Source: a virus
Reading direction: 5' to 3' (one strand)
Length of the DNA: 22,215 bases
IMG/VR virus record: IMGVR_UViG_3300027881_000093
Span: 1-22,215 of that record
The notes under the pieces were generated by a model that was given only the letters and a program-made list of their open reading frames with translations, was not told the DNA's origin and did not search any database. The position numbers and the translations under genes are program-made. This document shows, one piece after another, positions 7,921 through 16,562 of this stretch; position 1 is the first letter of the stretch; each line of letters begins with the position of its first letter.

Positions 7921-9980
7921 TAGAACGAACTCCGACCGCCGCCACGTTGACCGCGCGCACGACGACCAGCCCTACGGATGACCGCTGTTCCCTTGAATAC
8001 GCGCTTCTTTTGCATGGCCTTCTTCTCGGCCTCCTCTTGCGTGTGAGGATGGTCAGGGGCATTGGCGTTGTTCTCGCCCCAGAGCTCACGCTCACGTTCG
8101 ATGTCGACGTGGACTTTACCGTCACTCATGCTACCAGAGCGATCGCCAGGCTGAAGCCTTTCTCTCTGGGAAGCACGCTCCGCTCTCATCTGAGCCACGG
8201 AGTTGGGACTGGACTTGATACCCAGTCCGCCGGCGCGCTCGCAGGCGACCGTGGAGGTGCGGATCTTCCGGATGTCCGAGAACTCCAGGGTGAAGCCCAT
8301 GATGGCCAGCATGAGGGCCGTCAGGGTGTGCTCGAACCCATCGGAGTACCGCGGCATGCCCGTGGGGCTGACCTTCTCCACCTTGAAGTGGCGCATCTGC
8401 TGGAGGACTCCGATGTCGGCGATGCCAATCTCGTCGTCCAGGATGCGGGTCTGCGTGTCCTCGACGTAGGAGATCTCGATGCGACCCACCTCGAGCTCAC
8501 GTGCAGCCGTGGTGACCATGAAGTTCTTCGCAGGCTTCTTCACCTCCATCCCCGTACCCGGGTCACGGATGAGGATGTTGGAGTTCATCGCGATCGACTT
8601 GACGATCTTCTTGAAGTTGGTCTTCTCGCCCGGATGGTCCACGTCGAACTTCTTGAGCATCTCGACCTGGGTCTCGCCGTAGCCAGCATCGACGTAGATG
8701 TAGTCGGCGTGCCACTTCTTGGCGAGCTCCATGATCCGAGTCACACCCATGTGCTGGGTGAACTCGGCGCGGCGTACGACCTCCTTGTGGACGAGCTTGT
8801 ACTTCACACCGACGGCAGCGTCCTGGCGAGCCTCGACCACCGTGATGTGTGTGCCGGTGACCGGGTTGTTCCAGTCGACGCCGATGATGTATCGGCAGCC
8901 CTCGTGCCAGATGCAGTCCTTGTACAGGTACTTCTTGATGCACTTCTCGATGTCGTTGGGACGGAACACGCCCGACATCTCCTGGCCGAACTCCGCGTTG
9001 AACTCTCGCATGTAGCCAGAGGCGGAGTACATCGTCTTGAAGAAGTGCTCGGTCTCCTTGTTCCAGGAGGGCGACTCGCTCGAGACGAACCAGAACTCCT
9101 TGAAGCGCTGGGTCTTGTCGATGCACCAGGACCAGAGCTTCTGCCGGATCCCCGTGGGGGTGGAGGAGCCCATGATGTTGGTGTCAGGCTCCGACGCGAG
9201 GATGGCGGCGATGACCTCAATGTCAGCATCCGCCAGGTAGTCCACCTCGTCCAGGATGATCAAGTCACCAGTCTGACCACGAACCTTGTCCGACTTGGCG
9301 CCCGTCTTGGAGCCAGAAGAGAAGCCTCGAATGGTCGAGCCATTCATGAAGGTGATCTGCTGGAACGGAGACTCACGGTCGATCTGAACCGACCCGCTCA
9401 ACGCTACAGACTCACCGATGAACCGGCGGAGCATCTCGAAGAGCTTCATCACCTGCGGCTGATACGGCGCGATGATGAGGACCTCGAAGCGTCCGTTGGT
9501 CCAGGCAGCCCAGAGTGCACGGACAGCCATGCTCTCGGTCTTGCCTACTCGACGGCCGGCGCGCGTCCCCTTGAACTGGGACGTGCAGCGCAGCATCTCC
9601 TTCTGGTACCAGCGAGCCTTCCACCCGAACTCGACCTCAGCCCACGCCGCGGGGTCGGAGACGACCAAGGCCTCATGGTAGGCCGCGATGTCTCCATCGA
9701 AGTCGTCGACGGTGAGGTCTCTGAGGAGCATGGACTGATCGCCCACGCAGTTGGGCAGGAAGCTCGAGCCACCGTTGTGCGTGCGACAGAAGTCGGTGGT
9801 GACGCCCTTCTGATGAAGCTTGCGGTAGTAGTGCTGGCACCGCATGCAGAAGTGCTCGTCATCCGGCTCGGGCTCACCGAACGGCTTGTAGTCGTTCGCA
9901 CGGTAGTCCCGCTCCGGGAAATACTTGATCCCCAGGTCCCCGTAGTCGAGGTCTAGTTGAATCTTTGCGTACTCAGTCAT
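7920..9980 (-). CDS. terL: Terminase large subunit
   Basis: 686 residues; the ATP-driven motor and nuclease that packages DNA into proheads. The ATPase domain has Walker A AGRRVGKTES (141-150, Lys147), Walker B LIILDEVD (240-247, Asp244/Glu245) and the coupling motif SSTPTG (272-277). The RNase H-like nuclease has acidic residues in YIIGVDWNN (Asp369), YIYVDAGYG (Asp431) and YSDGFEHTLTA (Asp547). The N terminus adds a Cys/His cluster (C45, C48, H50, C65, H68, C78) not needed in the usual TerL core. The tail is Arg/Gly-rich and probably flexible. The start overlaps the preceding gene by four bases and the stop overlaps the next GTG by one. Continuous motif spacing shows no intein. Confidence 0.96.
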   Translation of the reverse strand: MTEYAKIQLDLDYGDLGIKYFPERDYRANDYKPFGEPEPDDEHFCMRCQHYYRKLHQKGVTTDFCRTHNGGSSFLPNCVGDQSMLLRDLTVDDFDGDIAAYHEALVVSDPAAWAEVEFGWKARWYQKEMLRCTSQFKGTRAGRRVGKTESMAVRALWAAWTNGRFEVLIIAPYQPQVMKLFEMLRRFIGESVALSGSVQIDRESPFQQITFMNGSTIRGFSSGSKTGAKSDKVRGQTGDLIILDEVDYLADADIEVIAAILASEPDTNIMGSSTPTGIRQKLWSWCIDKTQRFKEFWFVSSESPSWNKETEHFFKTMYSASGYMREFNAEFGQEMSGVFRPNDIEKCIKKYLYKDCIWHEGCRYIIGVDWNNPVTGTHITVVEARQDAAVGVKYKLVHKEVVRRAEFTQHMGVTRIMELAKKWHADYIYVDAGYGETQVEMLKKFDVDHPGEKTNFKKIVKSIAMNSNILIRDPGTGMEVKKPAKNFMVTTAARELEVGRIEISYVEDTQTRILDDEIGIADIGVLQQMRHFKVEKVSPTGMPRYSDGFEHTLTALMLAIMGFTLEFSDIRKIRTSTVACERAGGLGIKSSPNSVAQMRAERASQRERLQPGDRSGSMSDGKVHVDIERERELWGENNANAPDHPHTQEEAEKKAMQKKRVFKGTAVIRRAGRRARGQRGGGRSSF

Positions 9981-10510
9981 ATCTGAAGACCGTAGGCTTC
10001 TGTGACGGGCGCGGTCACGTCGACCATGTTACAGAAATCCTCCCCGACAGACAAGACCCGAACGTGCAGCTCGGTGGAGAAGTCGTCGTGGAAGGCACGG
10101 AACCACGGCTCGAACTGCCTCTGAGACAGGAGCCAACAGTCTGTGCGCCAATCTGCAATGTGGTCACCGCAGTCCATCATGTCGATAAGGGAACCTGCCT
10201 GATTCTCGGAGAGCTTCTTCAGGCAGCAGAACGCCATGTGGGTGTCGTTCTTGAAGTTGAGGTGCTTGATGTCCGGCACCTCGAAGTCGGGCATCTGGTA
10301 CCGAGGGAAGATGACCCAGTCATCCTTCTGGAGGTTGGACGCCCAGACACGGCCGCGGGTAGTCATGAGGGTGGCGTCGTACCCGCACCTCAGTGCAGGC
10401 AGCCAGAAGAACTCGATGTTCAGACCCTGCGACGAGACCTCAGGGCCGTACTCACGTGCACGACGCGCCTGCTGCCCATCGTAGAGCATGGTGTTGGGAT
10501 GGAACTGCAT
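9977..10510 (-). CDS. Unknown protein directly upstream of terL
   Basis: 177 residues, beginning MQFHPNTMLYDGQQARR. Mixed strands and helices are suggested (FFWLPALRCGYDATLM, DDWVIFPRYQMPDFEV, HMAFCCLKKL). It has six cysteines, with CC at about 95-96, and many Trp/Phe residues. No signal peptide or transmembrane helix was seen, and no domain was recognised. The ATG abuts the previous stop and its end overlaps terL by four bases (ATGA), so its expression is coupled to the terminase. A head-assembly or packaging helper role would fit the position, but nothing in the sequence proves it. Confidence 0.75.
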   Translation of the reverse strand: MQFHPNTMLYDGQQARRAREYGPEVSSQGLNIEFFWLPALRCGYDATLMTTRGRVWASNLQKDDWVIFPRYQMPDFEVPDIKHLNFKNDTHMAFCCLKKLSENQAGSLIDMMDCGDHIADWRTDCWLLSQRQFEPWFRAFHDDFSTELHVRVLSVGEDFCNMVDVTAPVTEAYGLQI

Positions 10511-11239
10511 CTAGTGCATCAGCGACGCTTCATTGCCGAGCGCAGCACGTGCCTGCATCCCCGACTGATGAATCGCCTGCAAGCTCGCTTGCCTCTGCGT
10601 CCATGCGACCCTCGAGACCGGCATCTCGTACTGACCTCCAAACTCAGGTGTGGGACCGCCGCTCGTTTGCAGAGCGGCCGGTTCGTATTCGTTGATCGCA
10701 TCCACGAGGCTGCCACCAAGCTCGGCTCCCAGTGTAACAAGGGAAACGATGTTTGCAGCTCGAGCAATCTTGCCGACCTGGGTGACACCCCAGATGCGGG
10801 TCGCAGCCTGGGTGCCGTACCTCGAGCGCAGTCGGCCGAAGTTGCCACGCGACTTGTTGAAGAGGCCAGACATGGGGTTGAGCTTGGCCCCACCCTTCAG
10901 CCTGAGCATGTCGCGGCGCATGCGCTGGTACTGACGCTCGGTCACATGTCGATACGGAGCGAACCCCTGCAACCCCCAGATCTTCGCTGCATCCTTTTCG
11001 CCGATGAAGCCCTTCTGACCAGGGTACGCGGCGCGGGTCTTCATGGTCTGAAGCAAGCGCTTCCCACCACCGGGGCCGACGTCGCCAGCACCGGTGAAGG
11101 GGAGATACCCGCCGCGGTCAGCGTAGTAGTCGAGGCCGAAGAGAACAGCGAGACCGGGCAGACCAATGCCCAGGTCATCAGCGACGCTGCCTTCGCTCTG
11201 GCTATCGGAGCCCATCTGGAGACCTTGGTACGGATCCAT
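10511..11239 (-). CDS. Basic virion-associated protein with conserved-looking C-terminal tail
   Basis: 242 residues. The N-terminal part is acidic/Gly-rich with a hydrophobic patch (LGIGLPGLAVLFGLDYY). The middle is basic (RQYQRMRRDMLRLKGG, FGRLRSRYG) and is followed by a small hydrophobic helix (VSLVTLGAELGGSLV). The C-terminal tail, containing TQRQASLQAIHQSGM and ending ALGNEASLMH, resembles endings I recall from virion-region proteins of other large phages, though this cannot be verified here. The start overlaps the previous stop by one base and the stop abuts the next ATG (TAGATG). It is likely a third member of the internal virion protein group. Confidence 0.75.
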   Translation of the reverse strand: MDPYQGLQMGSDSQSEGSVADDLGIGLPGLAVLFGLDYYADRGGYLPFTGAGDVGPGGGKRLLQTMKTRAAYPGQKGFIGEKDAAKIWGLQGFAPYRHVTERQYQRMRRDMLRLKGGAKLNPMSGLFNKSRGNFGRLRSRYGTQAATRIWGVTQVGKIARAANIVSLVTLGAELGGSLVDAINEYEPAALQTSGGPTPEFGGQYEMPVSRVAWTQRQASLQAIHQSGMQARAALGNEASLMH

Positions 11240-12159
11240 TACCGAGACCTCCGACCGCTCCTGCCACGAGCCATGTTCTGGGCCATCTGGTCACTGCCCA
11301 TGCGGTACTGGACACCGCCGCGCGCGTTCATCATCGTGATCCCGCCGCCCCAGTTACGCGGATTGATCCCACCCGCGGGCGCCGGTGCATAGCGCGTGTC
11401 TCCGACGCGACCGCTGCTGTAGCGCTGCATCGAACGAGCTCCGCCGTACAGAGCGCCAACACCCATGGCACCCCAGAAGGGATGGCGCACACCCATCATG
11501 CGACCGGTGATGCCGGGGAGCTTCTGCGCCTTGCTGCCGTGGCGCATGACCCGGCCGGCGTAGCGCACGCGATCGACAGAGCCACCGACGAAAGCACGGC
11601 CCATGCCAGCCATGCCGTGGAGCGGCCTGAGCAGCAGGGGAACGGGACTGGCGTAGTCGCCCTTGCCCTTGCCGATCATGGCACGGCCGAAGCCCTTCAG
11701 CCCTCCCTTGAGAGCCTTGCCTACCATCCGCTCGGGAGCATACATGTACCTGTCGTAGACCTTGCTGAGCTGCTTCACAGATCCGCCGAGTGCATCACGG
11801 CGATAGCCCCACTTCGCTCGAGCACCACGGAGGGGCGCGCGCAAAGCCTGGCGGAAGCCGATGGTGCCAGCCCAGAAGGAACCGAGTCCAGCGGCCGCAC
11901 CGATGAGAGAGTTGTCGGTCTGGTCAGCGATCTCGCCGAGGCCCGAGGAGACACCGAATGCCACACCGGCCTTCACGGCCGGCATCGCGGCTCCGCCGAT
12001 GAAGGTACCCTGGACCTGCTTTCCCAGGTTCCCCGTCGTGCGGTACATCCCGACTCGACCAGTGGCCTGGCCGAACGAGTCCATGACGCGCGCAGGACGT
12101 GCGGCGAACTTGCTGACCCTACGGCCGAAGATCCGTTTGACTGCTCCGCCGATACCCAT
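11239..12159 (-). CDS. Very basic Gly-rich protein, probable internal virion/ejection protein
   Basis: 306 residues, strongly basic and Gly/Arg-rich from MGIGGAVKRIFGRRV to the end (MARGRSGRRSR). Alternating basic and small-hydrophobic segments occur, for example FIGGAAMPAVKAGVAFGVSS, SLIGAAAGLGSFWAGTIGF and FWGAMGVGALYGGARS, which could insert in membranes. The gene follows the previous stop with no gap and overlaps the next start by one base (TAATG). Such composition is typical of DNA-associated internal proteins of phage heads. No enzymatic motif seen; family not recognised. Confidence 0.75.
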   Translation of the reverse strand: MGIGGAVKRIFGRRVSKFAARPARVMDSFGQATGRVGMYRTTGNLGKQVQGTFIGGAAMPAVKAGVAFGVSSGLGEIADQTDNSLIGAAAGLGSFWAGTIGFRQALRAPLRGARAKWGYRRDALGGSVKQLSKVYDRYMYAPERMVGKALKGGLKGFGRAMIGKGKGDYASPVPLLLRPLHGMAGMGRAFVGGSVDRVRYAGRVMRHGSKAQKLPGITGRMMGVRHPFWGAMGVGALYGGARSMQRYSSGRVGDTRYAPAPAGGINPRNWGGGITMMNARGGVQYRMGSDQMAQNMARGRSGRRSR

Positions 12160-12720
12160 TTAGAACGGCCCCATGTTGTTCCCAGGACGCAGTGCATTGA
12201 GTCCAGCCCATGCACCGTACGCAGCACCGGCAGCAGGGTTCCTGGAGCCGATGAGTCCCATGATCGATCCATGAGCGCCCACCTGGGCGCCAGCGCCAAC
12301 AGCACTCGAGATGCCGTTGTTCTGACCGAAGAGAATGTTGCTTGCGGCATAGGCGCCAGCAGCGCCAGCCACCGTGCGACGGACCATCTTGTTCCGACGA
12401 CGTGCCTCAGCAGGAGTCGCGCCGAGACCGTCCATGCCCATGTTGCGAGCCATGTCACTCAGGTTGTCGCCGGCGAAGTAACCACGGACACCGCCGCGGA
12501 TCTTGTCGAAGCCACTCCAGCGAGGACCGGCACCGCGGTGAGTCTTGCGAGCCGAGTCGTAGAGCCCACCCATGTGGCGCGAATCGGTGTTCACGATGTG
12601 CTGCCACGCACGAGAGGCCTGACCCCTCGACAGGTCGATGGGATTCAGGCGCGAAGCACCCCTGAGGATCGAAGTCCCCATCCCACTCTTCCCGAAGAAG
12701 TTGGCCATGCCAGGAAGCAT
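12160..12720 (-). CDS. Gly/Ala-rich basic protein, probable internal virion protein
   Basis: 186 residues, beginning MLPGMANFFGKSGMG. It is basic in the first two thirds (RRRNKMVRRT near residue 110). The rest is a long Gly/Ala-rich hydrophobic region (VAGAAGAYAASNILFGQ, AVGAGAQVGAHGSIMGLIG, AAGAAYGAWAGLNAL) able to form membrane-active helices. GGAGACATAG before ATG 12720 supports the start; ATG 12708 is an alternative. The stop abuts the next ATG (TAAATG). Composition and position between the 929-residue protein and terL fit an ejection (pilot) protein that leaves the capsid with DNA and forms a channel. No homolog was recognised, so this is inference. Confidence 0.75.
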   Translation of the reverse strand: MLPGMANFFGKSGMGTSILRGASRLNPIDLSRGQASRAWQHIVNTDSRHMGGLYDSARKTHRGAGPRWSGFDKIRGGVRGYFAGDNLSDMARNMGMDGLGATPAEARRRNKMVRRTVAGAAGAYAASNILFGQNNGISSAVGAGAQVGAHGSIMGLIGSRNPAAGAAYGAWAGLNALRPGNNMGPF

Positions 12721-15510
12721 CTATGTCTCCGCACGGGACCTGACCGCGCCGGTGCGCGGACGAGCCCGCTCAAGTTGAGCCACCGCCGGGTTGACGCCAC
12801 CGAGGCGTGCAACCTGATCTCGGAGGTGACTACGCTTAGCCATTCTACCCAATTTCTGGACATATCCAGCATGTCCTGCCTGAAGATGGGGCACAGACTT
12901 CCTCATCTCGCGCGGCAGGCTGTTCACCAGATTGATCGATCGAGGGTCATGAAGCGTGGGCGTTACCCCCTTCGAGAGGGCGTAGTGCTGGGCCCACTTC
13001 TGCGACTCAGACGCGCCACGCTCCGCCATATCCTCGACTGCCTGCCCTGCGAGTTCACGAGGAGCAGTCCCCACACCCCGGTAATTGGGGAAGGCAACGG
13101 GGAATTCGACCGGGACGTTACCCCCTTGGTTCTCGAACGCCATCCAGCCTTCAGGCGCGATCTCGTCGGTGCGCTCGGAAAGCTTCTGCCAGGGCTTGAC
13201 CAGCTCGTTGTCGGCGAGGTGAGTCGACTCGATGAGCGCCTGGCGAGTCTCGCGCAGCCTGACCGCTCCCTCCTCCACCGCGCGCATCGAGCGCCCAGCG
13301 GGCTTCAGCGCGTTGGTATACTGCGTCATCTCCCAGATGGCTTCCTGGGACTTGCCGATGATGTTGGGCGCCTTGGAGAAGTAGTTCGCACCCATGAGCT
13401 GAGACAGGATGTCACGGCCCGAACCGAAGTCAGAGCCGACCCCAGTCGGGTCGATGCCGGGGATGGTGTCATACCGACTCGTCGGCCGGCGGATGCCCTC
13501 GAGCTCAGTCCGGTTGTGCTCGCCGAGGAGGTAGAGCCCACCGAGAGCGACACCAGCCATGGCCATGAACTTGTTGCCCTTGATGCCAGCCTTGTCGAAC
13601 CAGGACCGGGACTGCTGGAGGTTGATGTTCTCCGGACCCAGCTGGCCACCGTGCAGGATCCTCTTCATGTGCTCTTCGGCCTGGATGTCCTCCATGAAAC
13701 CAGCAGCCATCGCCTCCTCGTTGCCGAGAGTGGCGTGGATGAACTTGGACATCTGTGTGCTGTTCGGACCTGCGTTCGCCATGTCCTCGAGCATCCTGCT
13801 GATGCGAGCAGAGGTCATGGTATCGATGTCCGAGTCGTGCAGCCCAGCCTCCATGAGGCTCTTCAGCATCTTCTGGTCGTCGGGGTTCGTGGACAGATCG
13901 GCCAGAGCCTTGACGACGTTCTCCTGCTTCCAACCCAGGGTGAAGTTGAACCCGGTGGTCATCACGGACTCATCACGGCCGGCGATGCCAAGGAGGCTGA
14001 CGTGGCGTCCCTCGGTCGGCTTGTAGGAGCGATCGAACAGCTGGCGCAGTGCCACCGCCCGATCCTCGCTCCCCTTCAGCCGGCGAACGACATCACGGTA
14101 GTCCCCGTAGGTCTCGACGCTACCCATCATCTCGGCAAGGTCTCGAGCGATCTCGTCCGACTGACCGTAGCCAAGGTGGCCCGCGAACTTCTTGTGGAAC
14201 TGGTCGAAGCGCGTTGCCTTGCTCTCCTCACCCACGACGTCCATGAAGGAGCGCAGCTGCTCGTGCTCCACGATGGCACCGCGCACGTTCTTGTTGTCGC
14301 GCACCAGCTGCTCGAGCCTGGCCCTGTCCGTGAAGCGCGGGGCGAAGCCCTTGTCGTGCTTCATCAGGTTCCAGGTCATCTCGAAGATCGGCTCCGCAGC
14401 CTCCTTGACCTTGAAGCGCTTGTGCAGCTGGAGCTGGCGAAGCTTCCTGGACACCTTCGGGGAGCCGGCGGCAGCTTCCTGGATACGAGACCAGTCGAAG
14501 CCCACGTTCCAGCCAGCAAGCTCAACCTGCTGACCGCGGTTCACGTCCCTGAGCATGGAGTCGACCATGCCCTCGACGACACTGACCTCGCTGTGGGTCT
14601 GTCTGCCGGCGAGCACGTGCTTGACGTGACGCTGGAGGCCTTCACGCAGAGGGTTACCAGGGACGAACACGCCGACGTCCCAGTAGCCCTTCATGTCCTG
14701 GCGGGTGAGACGCTTCAGCAGCTCGTCGTTCAGCTCATTCTCAGACGTCGTGTTGCTGAGCTTGAGCATCTCCTCCGTGATGATGTCGGTGAAGACCTTG
14801 CGGTTCATCCCAGCTTCGGTGGCCTTGATGTCACCGGAGCCGTAGAGGAAGTCGACCATGCCGGGCTTGACTTCCCGACCGAAGGAAATCTGGGACAGGC
14901 GCAGACGGTCAGTGGTACGCCGTGCCGGCATACCCATGAGCTTGGACTTGGACTTGGTGCGAAGGCCCTGGGTCTCAACGTCCAACCAGTACCGAGTGGC
15001 CGCCTTCTGGTGGCCACCCTGCACACCTTGAGGGATGGCCCTGCGAGCAGGACCACGTTCCTTGCCTGCCATCTTGCGTGCGGCCGCAGAGCCGAACGAG
15101 TGCCAGGGCTTGTTGTCGTCGACGATCCACTTGCGTTCCAGCTTTGCGCCCCTGGAGTCTTTCCAGTTGCCCAGAGACCCGAAGGTCCCCTTCTCAAAGC
15201 CGACAGCCATATCAGCATGGCGGACGAGTTCCTCGTCCACGTCCATGAACGCCTGCCACTGCTCGTTGTGGGTCATCGCGTTCCACGCCTGGTCGCTGTA
15301 GATCTCGTGGACCCGCCTCTCGTTGACGGCAGGGTTCAGGACCTCGTAGCCCATCTTCTCGAAGAAGGACTGCGCCCGCATGAAGGCAGGGATGTTCTTG
15401 CGCTCCATGTGCGACATCGGCCCCGAGATATAGATCCGGGGCTTGCGCTTTTCCTTCGTGCGGATCTCCGCAGCAAAGTGCTGGAACTGACCGAGGGTGA
15501 CGTCGGGCAC
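12721..15510 (-). CDS. Large multidomain protein: DUF4406-like + DEDD-exonuclease-like + membrane-helix C-terminal region
   Basis: 929 residues. Residues ~25-115 (RIYISGPMSHMERKNIPAF, GYEVLNPA, DVDEELVRHADMAVGF) match the pattern of DUF4406/nucleoside 2-deoxyribosyltransferase-like proteins. From ~173, YWLDVETQGL gives the D177/E179 pair of a DEDD exonuclease, WNVGFDW (D339) fits motif II, and YGQSD (Y448, D452) or H445/D452 could be motif III. The C-terminal half is helical, with a hydrophobic segment at ~648-663 and a Gly-rich stretch (DFGSGRD ~694-700). The start is GTG 15510 with GAGGA upstream. It is followed directly by basic Gly-rich proteins, suggesting a virion-associated or ejected protein. 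Domain calls rest on motif memory; motif III is weakest. Confidence 0.8.
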   Translation of the reverse strand: MPDVTLGQFQHFAAEIRTKEKRKPRIYISGPMSHMERKNIPAFMRAQSFFEKMGYEVLNPAVNERRVHEIYSDQAWNAMTHNEQWQAFMDVDEELVRHADMAVGFEKGTFGSLGNWKDSRGAKLERKWIVDDNKPWHSFGSAAARKMAGKERGPARRAIPQGVQGGHQKAATRYWLDVETQGLRTKSKSKLMGMPARRTTDRLRLSQISFGREVKPGMVDFLYGSGDIKATEAGMNRKVFTDIITEEMLKLSNTTSENELNDELLKRLTRQDMKGYWDVGVFVPGNPLREGLQRHVKHVLAGRQTHSEVSVVEGMVDSMLRDVNRGQQVELAGWNVGFDWSRIQEAAAGSPKVSRKLRQLQLHKRFKVKEAAEPIFEMTWNLMKHDKGFAPRFTDRARLEQLVRDNKNVRGAIVEHEQLRSFMDVVGEESKATRFDQFHKKFAGHLGYGQSDEIARDLAEMMGSVETYGDYRDVVRRLKGSEDRAVALRQLFDRSYKPTEGRHVSLLGIAGRDESVMTTGFNFTLGWKQENVVKALADLSTNPDDQKMLKSLMEAGLHDSDIDTMTSARISRMLEDMANAGPNSTQMSKFIHATLGNEEAMAAGFMEDIQAEEHMKRILHGGQLGPENINLQQSRSWFDKAGIKGNKFMAMAGVALGGLYLLGEHNRTELEGIRRPTSRYDTIPGIDPTGVGSDFGSGRDILSQLMGANYFSKAPNIIGKSQEAIWEMTQYTNALKPAGRSMRAVEEGAVRLRETRQALIESTHLADNELVKPWQKLSERTDEIAPEGWMAFENQGGNVPVEFPVAFPNYRGVGTAPRELAGQAVEDMAERGASESQKWAQHYALSKGVTPTLHDPRSINLVNSLPREMRKSVPHLQAGHAGYVQKLGRMAKRSHLRDQVARLGGVNPAVAQLERARPRTGAVRSRAET

Positions 15511-15512
15511 TA

Positions 15513-16421
15513 CTAGTCCTCGTCCACCGGCATGTCCATGACCTCGTGCGACTCAGTCTCCTCGACGACCACACGCTCGACGATGAACATCTCCTTCTTC
15601 ATCTCACCCTTGCGACGCTGCGCGACCTTGGCGATGCGCTCGCCAATCTCCGCCGCCTTCTTGGAGCGATCGAAGATGCCATCACGGTCCGCCTTCGCGC
15701 GGTCCTGGGGCGTGGCGAGAAGCTTGCCCAAGAGACGCTCCTTGCGCTTGCCCGTCTTCTCGAGGATGCCGATCGCGCGGTGCACGACCTTGGCGATCAC
15801 GTGGTCCCCGCTGATCGGGTTGAAGCCACGCACGTCGTCAACCTCGATCACACCACCGTCGATACCGAACTGCCCGTACGCTCGAGCTTCGATCATCATG
15901 ATGTGGACGAGGTCGTTGATCTGGATGATGAGGAACGGGTCCTGCTGATCCTCGATGGAGAGGCTACCCGTGAGCATCATCTTGTAGGCGTGCATCTGCC
16001 CCAGCTCCACAGGACAGTCCTCGCCGATCGGCCGAGGGATCTTCGCCCTGAAAAGGTGACACTTCGTCTTGAAGGCGCAGGCGTGATCTTCGCAGATCAT
16101 CGCCGCTTCCATCCAGTAGCCGAGGTTGTTCACGTTCCCCGCCAGGGCAGCCTTCTGTTCCGTCGAGAGCAGCGCGACCGTGCTCTCGGGCATGAAGTCC
16201 AGGGCCGTGGGAAGGTCAGCGACCTTGGACACGGCAACGCCCTTCTCCTCGATAGTCGAGAGAGCCTTATCGTCTTCGGCCGGCGCGGCCTCAGGAGCCT
16301 CTTCCGCCAGGGGCGACGGATCGGGCCTGAGGTCTACCGTCTCGTCAGGGGTCTCCGGGTATTGCGTAACCAAGCCGCCGAACGGCGAGCCGGGCTTCCC
16401 GTGCTTGTTGATCTTCTGCAT
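15513..16421 (-). CDS. Unknown phage protein with Cys cluster; terminase small subunit candidate
   Basis: 302 residues. The N-terminal ~60 residues are Pro/Glu/Ala-rich and probably disordered. A Cys cluster near residues 109-137 (CEDHACAFKTKC, then EDCPVEL) could bind a metal. A helical middle (DPFLIIQINDLVHIMMIEARAYG) and a charged C-terminal half (about 225-302) with many Lys/Arg/Glu follow. A strong GGTGGAGGTG ribosome binding site precedes ATG 16421. The gene opens the virion operon several genes before terL. Its size, charged helical C terminus and position would fit a terminase small subunit or another DNA-handling head protein. I recognise no diagnostic helix-turn-helix, so the role is open. 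Confidence 0.8.
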   Translation of the reverse strand: MQKINKHGKPGSPFGGLVTQYPETPDETVDLRPDPSPLAEEAPEAAPAEDDKALSTIEEKGVAVSKVADLPTALDFMPESTVALLSTEQKAALAGNVNNLGYWMEAAMICEDHACAFKTKCHLFRAKIPRPIGEDCPVELGQMHAYKMMLTGSLSIEDQQDPFLIIQINDLVHIMMIEARAYGQFGIDGGVIEVDDVRGFNPISGDHVIAKVVHRAIGILEKTGKRKERLLGKLLATPQDRAKADRDGIFDRSKKAAEIGERIAKVAQRRKGEMKKEMFIVERVVVEETESHEVMDMPVDED

Positions 16422-16562
16422 GTGTCACCTCCACCATGATAAGCTTTGCGGCAGCTACTGTGAACCGGCAGGTTGCACCCAACCGCCGATTGTAGATCTC
16501 CAGCAGCGCATACTGGCGTTGAGCAAAGGGTTCCAGGGTCTCGCGGAGTTCAAGGCAGATGG
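16422..16562 (-). other. 141-base gap with an unassigned open frame lacking a start
   Basis: Between the Cys-rich gene and the 302-residue gene one minus-strand frame stays open and reads like protein (LELRETLEPFAQRQ, YALLEIYNRRLG) with coding-like third positions. It has no ATG or GTG with a ribosome binding site. It continues upstream out of frame with the Cys-rich gene and downstream into the start of the next gene. It might be a frameshift extension of the Cys-rich gene, a decayed gene or chance. The only clear signal is GGTGGAGGTG just before ATG 16421. Confidence 0.3.

Noticed and set aside
1576-9956. Other long plus-strand open frames opposite protease, portal, the 639-residue gene and terL
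   Set aside because: Each mirrors a well-supported minus-strand gene, and the translations are repetitive (Leu, Val, Gly, Asp, Arg) with no motifs. They are antisense shadows of codon bias.
7920-9980. Possible intein or insertion in the terminase because of its length
   Set aside because: ATPase and nuclease motifs occur in the right order with ordinary spacing. The extra length is at the N-terminal Cys region and the C-terminal Arg/Gly-rich tail, and no splicing motifs were seen.
11482-15516. Very long plus-strand open frame (over 1,300 codons) opposite the 929-residue gene and its downstream neighbours
   Set aside because: It runs across several complete minus-strand genes and its translation is low-complexity, rich in His, Arg, Leu and Val. 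This is what antisense of GC-rich coding DNA gives. No ribosome binding site or domain was seen.
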